This document shows, piece after piece, positions 1-10,000 of a stretch of 64,000 bases of DNA. The translations under genes were made by a program, and so were the position numbers. The notes beneath the pieces were generated by a model that saw nothing but the letters and a program-made list of their open reading frames with translations, was not told the origin of the DNA and ran no database searches. Position 1 is the first letter of the stretch. The number at the start of each line of letters is the position of its first letter. The DNA comes from Ruegeria arenilitoris (GTDB lineage Bacteria > Pseudomonadota > Alphaproteobacteria > Rhodobacterales > Rhodobacteraceae): assembly GCF_013030985.1 (NCBI RefSeq), contig NZ_WPYP01000015.1, positions 1 through 64,000 of the forward strand, written 5' to 3'.

Positions 1-1
1 G

Positions 2-502
2 CAAACGCCATACTCAGATGGAAAGAATGGAAAGCACGAGAGGAATAACCCGGGCGACAGCCTACCCATCGCTCATATTTCCAAAGGTGTGATGGTTGCT
101 CTTGTCCTTTGGTCGCTGCTTTTCCTATTGAACGCCAATGGCTTGCCGACCACCTTCATCATCTTCAGGTCGTTCGTATTTGCGATATCCACCTACGCAA
201 CCGCTTTCATCGCCTGCGTTATCAGCTTCTTCTCGCGGTCCTTCGAAGCCTACGCGGCCAGGGTGCAGGGGCGTCTGTTTGGCTGGCAAGCGGGCTGGAC
301 CACCTTCTATTGGGTCTGGTGGATCGCGTTCTGCCCCGCGCCGTCCTGTTTTGCCTGGATAGCCATGCTGGGCGGTACTGCGGCTGATCTGGAAGTTGCC
401 GGCACGACGAGCATGCTGAGTTACACGCGCAGACCGCTGAATAAACCCCGGCCAATCAATAAACGCACGCCACCCAATTCCGGGCGGCGTGTTACTATCT
501 AA
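2..502 (+). pseudogene. BCCT-family transporter remnant, 5' end outside window
   Basis: The frame is open from base 2, with no start codon required inside the window. Around residues 30-105 it reads like a stretch of a betaine/choline/carnitine transporter: LLFLLNANGLPTTF, SFEAYAARV, then WTTFYWVWWIAF, the hallmark BCCT tryptophan segment. The text then jumps from WWIAFCP to CFAWIAMLGGTAADLEVAG, skipping roughly 25 residues that normally carry the conserved ISRGRT-type loop. Soon afterwards the frame ends in unrelated sequence, so the C-terminal third is also missing. Intact family members have about 500 or more residues. The internal deletion plus early end argue for a pseudogene. Uptake of quaternary amines would match the demethylation genes further along, but this copy should not work. 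Confidence 0.6.
466..491. terminator. Hairpin after the BCCT remnant
   Basis: CACGCC pairs with GGCGTG six for six, and the stem continues as CCC/GGG after one A-C mismatch around a short AATTCC loop. What follows on the plus strand is only weakly T-rich, so this may be a poor or Rho-assisted terminator, or a relic of the one belonging to the original gene. Confidence 0.3.
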
Positions 503-1146
503 TTACCAAGCCGACAGTTCAATGAAATCGACGTTTCTTTGTCGCTTGCTGGCCAACACTGTCGCGAACCGGCAAGCCGTAGTAGAATGATCGCTCTACC
601 CATTTTCCATGCTCCATATTCAGAACCAAATAAAAGAAAACCCGGACCGTCAGCTTTCCGAAAAGAGCCTTGCTGCCCGATGCGTTGGCGCATCACGGGT
701 TGCCGGAAATGCTTCGCTGCGAACGCAAAACAAGTACTTTCCCAACCACGAACCGATGGTGATTGGGTCTCTGATACCTTGCGATGCAGCTATTCGGGCT
801 GGGTTTGGCGGAACGAAACACAAGGCGCTGATCAAGTGCCGCAGGTTTTTGTCCGATTGTCGGCTTGGCTGCTTAAAGTTTCGAACTTGGGCTGTTTGCT
901 TCGCAACCCTCGTACGGCCTGTCGCGAAAAAAAATCGATCCAACAGACGGCTTCCGACCACAAGGCCCGCGATTGCCGCGCATTGCCCCAATCTCGAATG
1001 CCGAAGTCCTCTCGGTATCTTTGTTCGTTTGCATGAGAGGTCGACAGAACCCGCCCGTGCGACCGGACCGCAACCTGCAACCGACACCACCATGCGATGC
1101 CGCTGATCTGCCGGGACAGGCAATCGCAACTTAGGAGTACTGGAAT
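503..1146. other. Gene-poor stretch with a possible GntR-type HTH relic
   Basis: No convincing gene lies in these roughly 640 bases; several overlapping frames are open but none looks like a known family over its length. On the plus strand, around 609-730, a frame reads QLSEKSLAARC followed by ASRVAGNASLR, which resembles the start of a GntR winged helix (PGDRLSEKSLAARLGVSR style), with apparent indels. This is weak and could be chance. The last 20 bases hold the ribosome-binding site (TTAGGAGT) of the following dehydrogenase. Confidence 0.3.
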
Positions 1147-1878
1147 ATGTTTGAAAACAAATGCGCGCTGGTAACTGGCGCAGCTGGCGGTATCGGGCGG
1201 GTCATCGCAGACAAGCTCAGAGCCAGCGGTGCAAAAGTTGCCGTCGCCGATCGCACGACGGACGGCATCGAGGCCGATGCACATCTGCCCGGCGATCTGC
1301 TTGAACCGACCTACAGCGATCAACTGGCTGCGGCGGCGCAAAAGGCACTGGGTGGTTTGGATATTGTCATCAACAATGCCGGTGTCATCACCCGCGGTCC
1401 GGTCACGGAAACCAGCGACGCCGATTGGGCCTTGTCCATGGGCGTGAATGTCGAGGCCCCCTTTCGGATCTGCCGCGCTGCGATCCCTCTGATGGCCGAA
1501 ACCGGTGGCGGGACTATCGTCAACACGTCATCCTGCTGGGGCGGAAAGGCCCCCGGCCCGAACCATGCCCTGTATTGCATGACCAAGGCCGCGATTGCGT
1601 CGCTGACCGAATGTATGGGCATGGATCACGCACATCAGGGCATCAGGATCAACGCGGTCTGCCCTAATGAGGTGAACACGCCGATGCTGCGCTCGGGCTT
1701 TGCCAAGCGCGGTTTCGATCCGGACAAGGCCGTGGCCGAACTGGGCAATACCGTCCCATTGGGCCGCATCGCCGAACCCGAGGACATCGCCGATGTCGTT
1801 CTGTTCCTCGCATCGGATGCGTCGCGCTACATGTGCGGCACGTTGGTCGAAGTCAATGGCGGGAAACCGGTGGCATGA
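1147..1878 (+). CDS. SDR-family NAD(P)-dependent oxidoreductase
   Basis: A classical short-chain dehydrogenase of 243 residues, the usual length. The cofactor motif TGAAGGIG lies at residues 10-17, NNAG at 76-79, and the catalytic set is Ser128/129, Tyr143 and Lys147 in an unusual YCMTK (most relatives have YxASK). The C-terminus ends VEVNGGKPVA, the normal SDR tail. It probably oxidises or reduces a hydroxyl or keto group of a small soluble substrate in the cytoplasm; the substrate cannot be read from sequence. AGGAG sits about 10 bases before the ATG. Its stop overlaps the start of the next SDR (ATGA), so the two are very likely translationally coupled and act in one pathway. Confidence 0.9.
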   Translation: MFENKCALVTGAAGGIGRVIADKLRASGAKVAVADRTTDGIEADAHLPGDLLEPTYSDQLAAAAQKALGGLDIVINNAGVITRGPVTETSDADWALSMGVNVEAPFRICRAAIPLMAETGGGTIVNTSSCWGGKAPGPNHALYCMTKAAIASLTECMGMDHAHQGIRINAVCPNEVNTPMLRSGFAKRGFDPDKAVAELGNTVPLGRIAEPEDIADVVLFLASDASRYMCGTLVEVNGGKPVA

Positions 1879-2609
1879 GGCGTTTTGAGGGCAAAGTCGC
1901 ATTGGTAACCGGAGGTCGATCAGGTATCGGACAAGCCATCGCAGCGCGGTTGGCCGACGAAGGTGCGCGCGTCTTCACGGCCCAACGTGGCGCGGAGGAA
2001 AGGTTCGAAGGGATCGCGGCGGATTTCACAGACCCCAACTCTCCGGCGCAGGTGATGACCGAGGTCGTGGACCGTGCGGGGCAACTGGATGTTCTGGTCA
2101 ACAATGCGGGCATGATGCAAGAGGCTCGCGTCGAAGACATGACCCTGGAAGATTGGCAGAAAAACCTGACTGTCAATCTGACCGCGCCCTTCCTGATGAT
2201 CCAGGCTGCCCTGCCCCACCTGCGCAAGACGCGGGGCAGTATCGTCAATACCGGCTCGATCGAAGGTTTGGGCAGCAATCCGGGCCACGCGGCCTATTGT
2301 GCCTCCAAAGCCGGCTTGCACGGGCTGACACGCGCCGTAGCCGTGGACCACGGGTCGGAAGGCATTCGTTGCAATGCAATCGCCCCGGGCTGGATCGACA
2401 CCGAGCTAAATCTCGACTTCATCGAGACGATGCCTGATCCCGATGCGTTTCGCCGGGACATCGGAATGATCCATCCGGTCGCGCGTACTGGCAAACCCGA
2501 AGAAGTGGCCGCGTTGGTCGCTTTCCTTGCCGCCGAAGAAAGCGGCTTTATCACTGGTCAGGTTTACACCGTCGACGGTGGGCGCATGGCGAAACTGAGT
2601 TTGCCGTGA
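1875..2609 (+). CDS. SDR-family oxidoreductase, second of a coupled pair
   Basis: A 244-residue classical SDR. The start at the ATGA overlap is chosen over an upstream in-frame start inside the previous gene because MRRFEGKVALVTGG is the normal N-terminus. The motif TGGRSGIG lies at 12-19, NNAG near 76, and Ser128, Tyr141 and Lys145 (YCASK) form the active site; the C-terminal ITGQVYTVDGG is typical. The two SDRs are distinct paralogues rather than a recent duplication. No regulator is adjacent, and the gene converges with an MttB homologue on the other strand. The substrate is unknown; sugar, polyol or hydroxy-acid oxidation would be usual for this group. Confidence 0.9.
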   Translation: MRRFEGKVALVTGGRSGIGQAIAARLADEGARVFTAQRGAEERFEGIAADFTDPNSPAQVMTEVVDRAGQLDVLVNNAGMMQEARVEDMTLEDWQKNLTVNLTAPFLMIQAALPHLRKTRGSIVNTGSIEGLGSNPGHAAYCASKAGLHGLTRAVAVDHGSEGIRCNAIAPGWIDTELNLDFIETMPDPDAFRRDIGMIHPVARTGKPEEVAALVAFLAAEESGFITGQVYTVDGGRMAKLSLP

Positions 2610-2853
2610 GAAAGTCACGGCGCACCTTTATCGCAGAGTGAAATCTGGACGTTGGCAATCGACCACAGGTGTTGATTTGCCAACGGCCTTAGTTCAATGG
2701 GCCAGTGAACCGAGCACCGCCTGGTGAGGCTTCGGTAATTCTTGCGCTGCCACCCCGGTCTCGTCGGGTTTCCGCGCCTAACCGCCTCCCTTAGCCAAGG
2801 CTCCGAACCCGCGGCAATCGTCCCGCCATAAAGCTATTTCCCATTTCATGGGC

Positions 2854-2883
2854 AAAAAAAGCCCGCCCATATTTCGGGCGAGC
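2854..2883 (-). terminator. Intrinsic terminator of the first MttB gene
   Basis: Read on the minus strand, GCTCGCCC pairs with GGGCGGGC (eight pairs, one G-U) around the loop GAAATAT, and is followed at once by seven Ts (2854-2860). It lies about 20 bases past the stop codon of the minus-strand gene. A textbook Rho-independent terminator. Confidence 0.85.
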
Positions 2884-2902
2884 AAGTCGGGGAGTATTTT
2901 TC

Positions 2903-4456
2903 TTAGTAGGTCTGGTTCAGTTCATCGGCAGCGGGGATTTCCCGCTCGCGCCGGGCGATGTAGTCCAGAAGTTCTTCGTTCTTGGCTTCGTCCAGCTTGG
3001 GCTCTTCATATTCGCCAAGCAGTTTCCTGGCATGTTTCAGCGCGCGTTCGGTGATCTCGACGCTGCCTTCCGCCTGCCATTGCTCGATCGAGTTGTTGTC
3101 GAACAGTTCAGGCATGAAGAACGCGGTCTGGAAGTTGTCTTGCGTGTGCGGGTGACCCAGATAGTGGCCGCCGGGGCCCACGTCGGGAACAGCTGCCAGC
3201 GCCTGATCGAAATCGCCCCATTGCGGGCCTTCGGCCATGCGATAGGCCATTGCGCATTGTTCGGCGTCGACGATGAACTTGGCGACCGAGCAGTGCATCC
3301 CGGCCTCGTTCCAACCCGCCGAGTGCCAGATGTAATTCGCACCGGCATGGACAACCGCGCCGAGCGTGGTTGCGGATTCATAGCCCGCCTGGGCGTCAAA
3401 GGTCTTGGCCCCGCCCAGCGTGTTCGACGTGCGCCACGGCACATCGTAGAACCGCGCCATCTGGCCGATCATGAAGTTCATCAGGCTGATCTCGGGCGTA
3501 CCCGCCATAGGCGCGCCCGACTTCATCGACACGGTCGAAAGGTAGTGGCCCCAGATCGCAGGCGCGCCTTTGCGGATCACCTGCGTATAAGCCAACGCCG
3601 ACAACGCCTCGGCGGTCAGCTGTGCCACGGTGGCCGGAACGGATGCGGGTGTGTTTGCACCGCCCAGAACGAAGGGCGAGCACAGAACCGGCTGGTTGCG
3701 GCGGCAGAAGGCGCGCATTGCACCCAGCATGGTTTCATCCCAGACCAGCGGACTGTTGCCGTTACAGTTGCCGGTGGTGACGGGGTGGCTGTCGATGAAT
3801 TCGTCACCAAACAGAATGGCACACATATCCATCACGTCCTCGGCGTTCTTGGGCGAAGTGGTCATGCCCATGAACATCTTGTCTGAATACTTCATCGATG
3901 AATACGTAATGCGCAGGTGCCGCTGGCTGATCGGGTGGTCGTAAGGCTCAACGATATGGTGGGCCGAGCTGTGCAGCGCAGGCATCATGTGGCTGAGCTT
4001 GTGGAACATCGCCAGATCTTCCAGCAGCGGGTTACGACGTACATCGTCCAGATCGCGCAGGAACGGCGCGCCGGTCATCGGCACGAACACCGAGTGCTTG
4101 CCACCCAGCTTGACGTTATTGTTGGGGTTACGCGCGTGATAGGTGAACTGCGCCGGAATGGTCGATATCAGCTCGCGCACCATGTTGCGATCCAGATAGA
4201 CCAGCTCTCCAACCACCTTGGCACCGGCTTTCTTCCAGTCTTCCAAGGCGATCGAGTCGCGGAATTGGACGCCGACATTCTCAAGAATGTCCATGGCGGC
4301 GTTGTCGATGCGTTCAACCTGGCTGCCATCCATAACCTCGCAATCGGGAATTGCGCGGGTCAGGCCTGGCAACATGTCAAACTTCGGAGCGGTACGGATT
4401 GCCCGGCGGGCAGAACGCCCGCCTGAGCGGGAACGAGTGCGGGTTTCAGTGGTCAT
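2903..4456 (-). CDS. Trimethylamine methyltransferase (MttB) family protein, non-pyrrolysine
   Basis: A 517-residue protein of the MttB/COG5598 family, close to the usual length of about 490-520. It has the basic N-terminal tail typical of proteobacterial members (RSRSGGRSARRAIR), the block VFVPMTGAPFLRDLDDVRR near residue 135, SAHHIVEPYDHP, a long TIM-barrel body, and the C-terminal YIARREREIP. Known members transfer a methyl group from a quaternary or tertiary amine to a corrinoid protein; true MttB carries pyrrolysine at an in-frame UAG, whereas this frame has none, so it belongs with the MtgB-like group. Substrates of such homologues include glycine betaine, but this one's is unknown. RBS AGGAGA precedes the ATG. 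It is a lone gene here, with no corrinoid protein or reductive activase beside it. Confidence 0.85.
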   Translation of the reverse strand: MTTETRTRSRSGGRSARRAIRTAPKFDMLPGLTRAIPDCEVMDGSQVERIDNAAMDILENVGVQFRDSIALEDWKKAGAKVVGELVYLDRNMVRELISTIPAQFTYHARNPNNNVKLGGKHSVFVPMTGAPFLRDLDDVRRNPLLEDLAMFHKLSHMMPALHSSAHHIVEPYDHPISQRHLRITYSSMKYSDKMFMGMTTSPKNAEDVMDMCAILFGDEFIDSHPVTTGNCNGNSPLVWDETMLGAMRAFCRRNQPVLCSPFVLGGANTPASVPATVAQLTAEALSALAYTQVIRKGAPAIWGHYLSTVSMKSGAPMAGTPEISLMNFMIGQMARFYDVPWRTSNTLGGAKTFDAQAGYESATTLGAVVHAGANYIWHSAGWNEAGMHCSVAKFIVDAEQCAMAYRMAEGPQWGDFDQALAAVPDVGPGGHYLGHPHTQDNFQTAFFMPELFDNNSIEQWQAEGSVEITERALKHARKLLGEYEEPKLDEAKNEELLDYIARREREIPAADELNQTY

Positions 4457-5021
4457 CGGGATTCTCCTGAATTTTCCTGAAGATCACATTTCCCAACTGT
4501 TCCCGCGTGCCATCTTGCGAAGCAAATTTGAAAGATACGACATGTATCCGATGTGTGTACCTTGCCTCAGCCAAAATCCACGCACTAAACACAGAGCCCC
4601 TATTTCAGCTTCCTTGACCTGCTCGCGACGCAGCGCTGACAACAATGGTCGGCTGACATGCGGGCGCATGTTGATGCCCGACAAAACCAGAAGCCTGTCG
4701 CATTTTTGAACCGAAGAGAAATCTCGGTCTACAACAGACTTTGCCCCATTCGAGCAGGTGGCAAAATCGCCATCTTCGGAATGCAACGACCACTCGCACA
4801 AGTTTCTTGTCACTGAGCAGGTTTGCAATTCGCAACGGTTCAACAGCGCAGGAAAATGCAAGGTGAGGAAAAACACGAACTATTGCGACTGGGAGGCTTC
4901 TGCCTCGGTCTAAAGGCCGGACCTGGACGGAAGTTGTACGACGAACTCGAAAACTTCTACGCCCGATACCGGCAAACACTGGATAGCTTTGGCACAGATG
5001 CACTGCCGGCATCAGTCAGGG
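4457..5021. other. Intergenic stretch without a convincing gene
   Basis: About 565 bases between two minus-strand genes. The base nearest the MttB start holds its RBS. Several frames stay open for 100-135 codons on both strands (for example 4484-4876 minus and 4823-5074 plus), but their translations are rich in Cys, Arg and Ser and match no family I know. I read this as non-coding or as long-decayed sequence. Confidence 0.4.
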
Positions 5022-5837
5022 TCAGGGGCTTTCAGCATAGGCCGCTGGCAGCAAGAACTGTTCCGACCGAATAGACAGGGGTCTGCGCTCTCCAAACAGC
5101 AACCCCTGACAAAACAAGCCTGATTCAGCAAAAGAAACCGAAAGCCGCTTGAGTTTTGCCTTTGTCCAAGAGCTGTTTTTATAGACCGCGTATGCTTGCG
5201 GTGAAGGGGGGTTCAGCTCTTGGGGTCCAAAAACTGCTTCCTTGTCGAAAACATCAAGCTGAACAGCCTGACACGGTTCGACCTGCATCTGCTGTGTCCA
5301 GTTTCTGGTCCACAAAAATGCCTCCATCATCGAATAATGCGTGGCTTCTTTGAGCAGTCTTTCCGCGACTTTCGGCCCTAAGATATAGGCGGCTGCGCCG
5401 CGCTTGTTCTTAAAGATCTTTCGCGAGACAACCTGCAGCGTAGGGTTTTGCCAAACCGGGTTTCGTCCAACCGTGTGTTTGTATTGCGCGTACTCAAGAT
5501 CGTATAAGTAATTCCACGGCTCTTCGCGACTATCGATGTAGTCGAGAACTGACTTGAAACCGTCAGACAGCAAAACATCGTCTTCCAGTACGCAAACTTT
5601 TTCGGTTTGCGCAGCAGCTTTTTTCCAAACAACCCGATGCGAAAATGTGCAAGCGATATCTTGTGCTCTGACTTTTCGGGTCCATTCATTGGCTGCTTTT
5701 TGCAGCGTGGCCTCGGACAGGTCGCTAACCGAGACCCCGTCTATGAACTCTATGTCCAATCCGAGCCGCGCAGCTTGGCGCTGCTGAAACTCACGGCGCA
5801 GCTTGTTTTGGGGCGGGTTGATCATCATGATTTTCAT
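5022..5837 (-). CDS. Glycosyltransferase family 25 protein (LPS-type)
   Basis: A 271-residue protein resembling GT25 glycosyltransferases that add sugars to lipooligosaccharide or capsule. Supporting features are the N-terminal strand followed by LRREFQQRQAARLGLDIEFIDGV, the block IACTFSHRVVWKKA near residues 61-74 (family CxxSH-type region), and the acidic VCVLEDDVLLSDGF near residue 85, where the ED-D pattern fits the nucleotide-sugar/metal site. RGAAAYILGPKVAERLL matches the family 'G-AYLIS..GA..LL' block. It lies alone in AT-richer surroundings, which suggests acquisition by transfer. No other envelope-sugar genes are in the window. The start ATG has only a weak AAGG upstream. Confidence 0.8.
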   Translation of the reverse strand: MKIMMINPPQNKLRREFQQRQAARLGLDIEFIDGVSVSDLSEATLQKAANEWTRKVRAQDIACTFSHRVVWKKAAAQTEKVCVLEDDVLLSDGFKSVLDYIDSREEPWNYLYDLEYAQYKHTVGRNPVWQNPTLQVVSRKIFKNKRGAAAYILGPKVAERLLKEATHYSMMEAFLWTRNWTQQMQVEPCQAVQLDVFDKEAVFGPQELNPPSPQAYAVYKNSSWTKAKLKRLSVSFAESGLFCQGLLFGERRPLSIRSEQFLLPAAYAESP

Positions 5838-7047
5838 AGTGGAACCTTTTTTCTTTCAGACCTGGTAGGAATTGGCCCTGAAAGAAGTTCGAGTGATTGC
5901 GCCCCGCAGGCGTTTCAACATGGGCTATTGCCGCCTGTGATTATTGGAAGGTACATCGCATGGTGTGCGCTGACCCCTGAGCCTGGACCCAGGCGTATCT
6001 GTACGATTGCAATCCAATTGACCTCACTATTCGAGAAAATACTATTGCATTTTTCGTCTGAGCCCGTTGATCCTCGATACGATGATTTTGAGTGCTATTA
6101 GTCGAAAGACCAACCTAAATCCACCCCCAAATCAAGGCTACAATAAAGGCGTGTAGATTGATTTCCACCAACGCAGCCAGCGGGTTTCGACAACGTGACT
6201 TTCCGTTTTCGAGTGTGTTCCAGCCAAGCCGCTCAGCTTCGCTGATCTGAATGACGTACAGGTGCCACAATAAATAACGACTGCGTTCGACCAAAACCAG
6301 CAACAACATACCAAGGTTTGCGATTGCCGATTTCAACGGGCCTATAGCTATGGAAAGAAATGAGCTGACCGAGTGATAGCTCTTTTTTCCATCCAATCTC
6401 GAAAGCTTTTCGGAACTGTTTGAAAATGTCGACAATTTCGGAATCCTTGCTCACTGACGGAAACGCTCTTGCCGATATATCGCCCGAGAAGATTACATCA
6501 GGATTACAACGCGGCAATAATAGCATCCCTGTTCCTTTTTTCAGAATCTTGGCGATCCATTTCACTAATTGAACGCAAACTAATGGCAGGCGCAGTCGCC
6601 TCTTCGTCCAAGGATTTCTGATTGAACGCATGGCTGAATTTCGAAACACGAATAGTTCTGTCGTCATGCGTCGGACATGAATCAGAGCGAACCATCCGCG
6701 ACTATGCACCTAACGGATCACCAAGCTGCCACGTGTCAGAACGTTCCCAAGAAACGCCGTTCACGACGGGCTCGGGGCGTTTGGCCTACAAGTTGTTCAG
6801 TCGCTACAACGCGGCCCCACACCTCATCTGAAGCTTTAGCATCCCTCACAACATGACGGGCTTCCAGCCCCCTGGGCATTCTCGGAACCAGTGATGTGAA
6901 AGACAGTTCCAATCCCGATTGTTCCGCAAGAAGCGTGAAAATCATAATCCCAAGCCCCAGATCCTTTGCGCTGCGCGCCCTGATTTCTTTAATGGGCTCT
7001 ATTTCAACAATTTCGCAGTCGTTTCGTTTTCTGATTAATCGGACGAT
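5838..7047. other. 1.2-kb AT-richer gene-poor region, possible kinase relic at its end
   Basis: No clear gene. On the minus strand a frame at 6233-6709 is open for 158 codons but matches nothing I recognise. On the minus strand about 6736-7047 a continuous frame reads ...IRARSAKDLGLGIMIFTLLAEQ..., which resembles the G-box end of a histidine-kinase ATPase domain (GLGLxI followed by a conserved helix and a short C-terminal strand). No start is visible and the frame runs into the stop of the RND gene, so if real it is a truncated relic. The stretch looks less G+C-rich than its flanks. Confidence 0.3.
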
Positions 7048-10000
7048 CTAAAGGGCATTGTCACCATCACCCTTATTCGCCTTGCCATGCACTCTTTCCC
7101 TGAACCGCTGAGCAATTATGTACAGGGATGGAATTATGAATATGCCGACGAGGGCCGCCGAGATCATCCCGCCGAAAACCGGCGTGCCAACACCTCGGCG
7201 CGCAAGCATCGAGGCGCCGTCGGCCACAACCAGCGGGTAGAGCCCGGCGATGAATGCAAAGCTGGTCATCATCACCGCCCTGAAGCGCGCGCGGGCGCCC
7301 TGAATGGCAGCATCCATGGCGCTCAGGCCCTGTTGGTACCGATCCATTGCGAACTCGACGATCAAAATCGCATTCTTCGCAGCAAGCGCAATCAGGACCA
7401 CCAGGCCGATTTGGGCATAAAGGTTGTTCTGAAGCCCCAACAACAGCAACGCCCCCAAGGCACCGCACACTGCAAAGGTGACCGAGAACAGCACCGCAAG
7501 CGGGATCGTCCAACTCTCGTAAAGGGCGACAAGAAAGAGATATGCGAAGAGCAAAGCAAGCCCCAGAACAATGGGCGTTTTTCCGGCGGCCTCGATTTCC
7601 TGCTGCGCAGTTCCCGTCCAATCGTAGCTGTACCCTTCTGGCAGGGTCTTGGCCGCGATTTCTTCCATCGCTGCAATGGCTTCTCCTGTAGAGACCCCCG
7701 GAGCAGGTCCACCGTTAATGGTCACCGCCTGGAAGTTATTGTAGCGGGTCAGCAATTGCGGACCCAGAACAAGCTCTGTCTTTGCAACGGCGCGCAACGG
7801 CACCATCTCACCGTCGCTGTTTCGCACATGAATGCGGGCAATATCTTCGACATTGGCCCGGTATTTCTCATCTGCCTGCAGATTGACCTGCCACGTCCGG
7901 CCAAAGAGGTTCATGTCGTTCACATGATAGCCGCCCAACGTGACCTGCATGGCCCGGAACAGGTCGTCGACATTCACGCCCAGCGTTTGCAACCTTTTAC
8001 GGTCGAGATCGAGGTTCAGTTTCGGGGATTGTGCCGAGAATGTCGTGTAAACGCCGGACAGGCGGGGATCGGCATTGGCGGTTGTGACCAGCCCCGCCGC
8101 GGTAGCACCCAGATCCAAAACACTGTCGCCATGCAGATCCAGAAGCTCGAACTCGAACCCGGCACCCGTGCCCAGACCAAGGATTGGCGGTAGATTGAAA
8201 GGGAAGGCAATAGCATCTTCCAAACCGGCAAACTCGCGCCGGACATGTTGGATCGAGGACTTGACGGACAAGGCCGGATCCGTCCGGTCTTCGAACGGCT
8301 GCATGATAGCGATGCCAAATCCGCTGTTCGATTTGTTCAGGCCATCGACAAAGCTAAAGCCCGTGACCGTCATGACATCCTGCACGCCGGGCGCGGATTT
8401 GATGATGGTCGAGACGTCTTCCATAACTTTGGATGTGCGATTGATCGAGGACCCCTCGGGCAGCGCGACCTCAACGAAGTAAGCCCCTTGATCTTCGACC
8501 GGTAGGAAACCGGACGGCGCTGTCTTGAACAGCCAGCCCGCACCAAAAAGTGCAAAACCAAGCAACAAAACAGCCAGAATTACCCGACGGGCCAGAATTG
8601 AGACTGCATAGGCATAGCCGTCGCGCGCGTTGTCTATTCCGCGAGATAGCCAGGCAAGCGGTCCGCTTTTTGGCGCGCTATCCCGGCGCAACAACACCGC
8701 GCACAAAGCCGGGCTAAGTGTCAGGGCGTTCAGCGCTGAAATCAGCATCGAAAAGGAAACTGCCACCGCGAATTGTTGGAACATCGTTCCTGTAATGCCG
8801 GGAATGAATGCAACCGGCACAAACACCGAAAGCAGCACACAGGTTATTGCCAGAATGGGGGCTGTAATCTGTTTCATGGCCTCGCCGGTGGCTTCGGCCA
8901 CGGTCATCTCGGGGTTTTCACCCATGACCTTTTCGACGTTTTCGATCACCACAATCGCATCATCCACGACGATGCCAATCGCAAGCACCAGTGCCAGCAA
9001 CGAAACGGTGTTGAGTGAGAACCCCAAAGCGAGAATGAACGCCAGCGCACCAATAAGCGAAACCGGAACCGCGATAAGCGGGATTAGCGCCATCCGCAGG
9101 TTGCCCAGAAACAAAAAGACCACGATCACCACCAGGGCAAACGCTTGTACCAGAGTTTTCACAACTTCATCGATACTGGCGCGGACGAAGGTCACAGAGT
9201 TGTAGGGCACACTCCAGTTAACCCCATCGGGGAAAGCGCTCTGTAATCCTGTCAGCGCCTTTTTTATGGATTCTGACGTGTCCAAGGCATTTGCGCCCGG
9301 CTCAAGGTAGACACCGATCATTGCGGCCGGCTTATTGTCAAACGAGGAAAAGGAGTCCCGGGTTTTTGCCCCAAGGTCCACCCGTGCGATGTCACTGATC
9401 AAAACAAAAGAGCCGTCTGGAAGTGCCCGCACGACAATCTCTTCGAACTCGGCGACCGTGCTCAACCGACCTTGCGTCTGGATACTCAGCTGAAAGGTCG
9501 GGTCATTTGTCATCGGCTGCGCACCGACGCGCCCCACCGCTGCCTGAACGTTTTGCGCATTAAGGGCGGCGATCACATCGTCGACGGTCACCGAAAGACT
9601 TGTCATCTTGTCGATGTCGAGCCAGATCCGCATCGAGTAGTCAAGCGCTCCGAACAGCGTCGCATCCCCTACACCGGGTGATCTTTTGATGCTGTCCAGA
9701 ACGTTGATTGTTGCAAAATTCGACAGAAACAAGTCGTCGTTCTTCGGGTCGTCCGAAGTAATGGCCACGACCTGCAACAGAGCCGAGGACTTCTTTTTGG
9801 TGTTGACGCCCGCGCGTGTGACCTCTTCGGGCAATGCGGACATGGCCAGGCTGACACGGTTCTGCACATTGACAGCGTTAATATCAGGGTCCGTTCCAGG
9901 CTCGAAAGTAACCTGCAGGTTATAGCTGCCATCCGAACCGCTCGTCGATTTCATATAGAGCATGTCGCTGACCCCGATCACCTGTTCTTCGATGATCTGG

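Noticed and set aside
539..1129. Overlapping 160-170-codon frames on both strands at 0.5-1.1 kb as genes
   Set aside because: None has a consistent family pattern or ribosome-binding site; only a weak GntR-like segment is noted.
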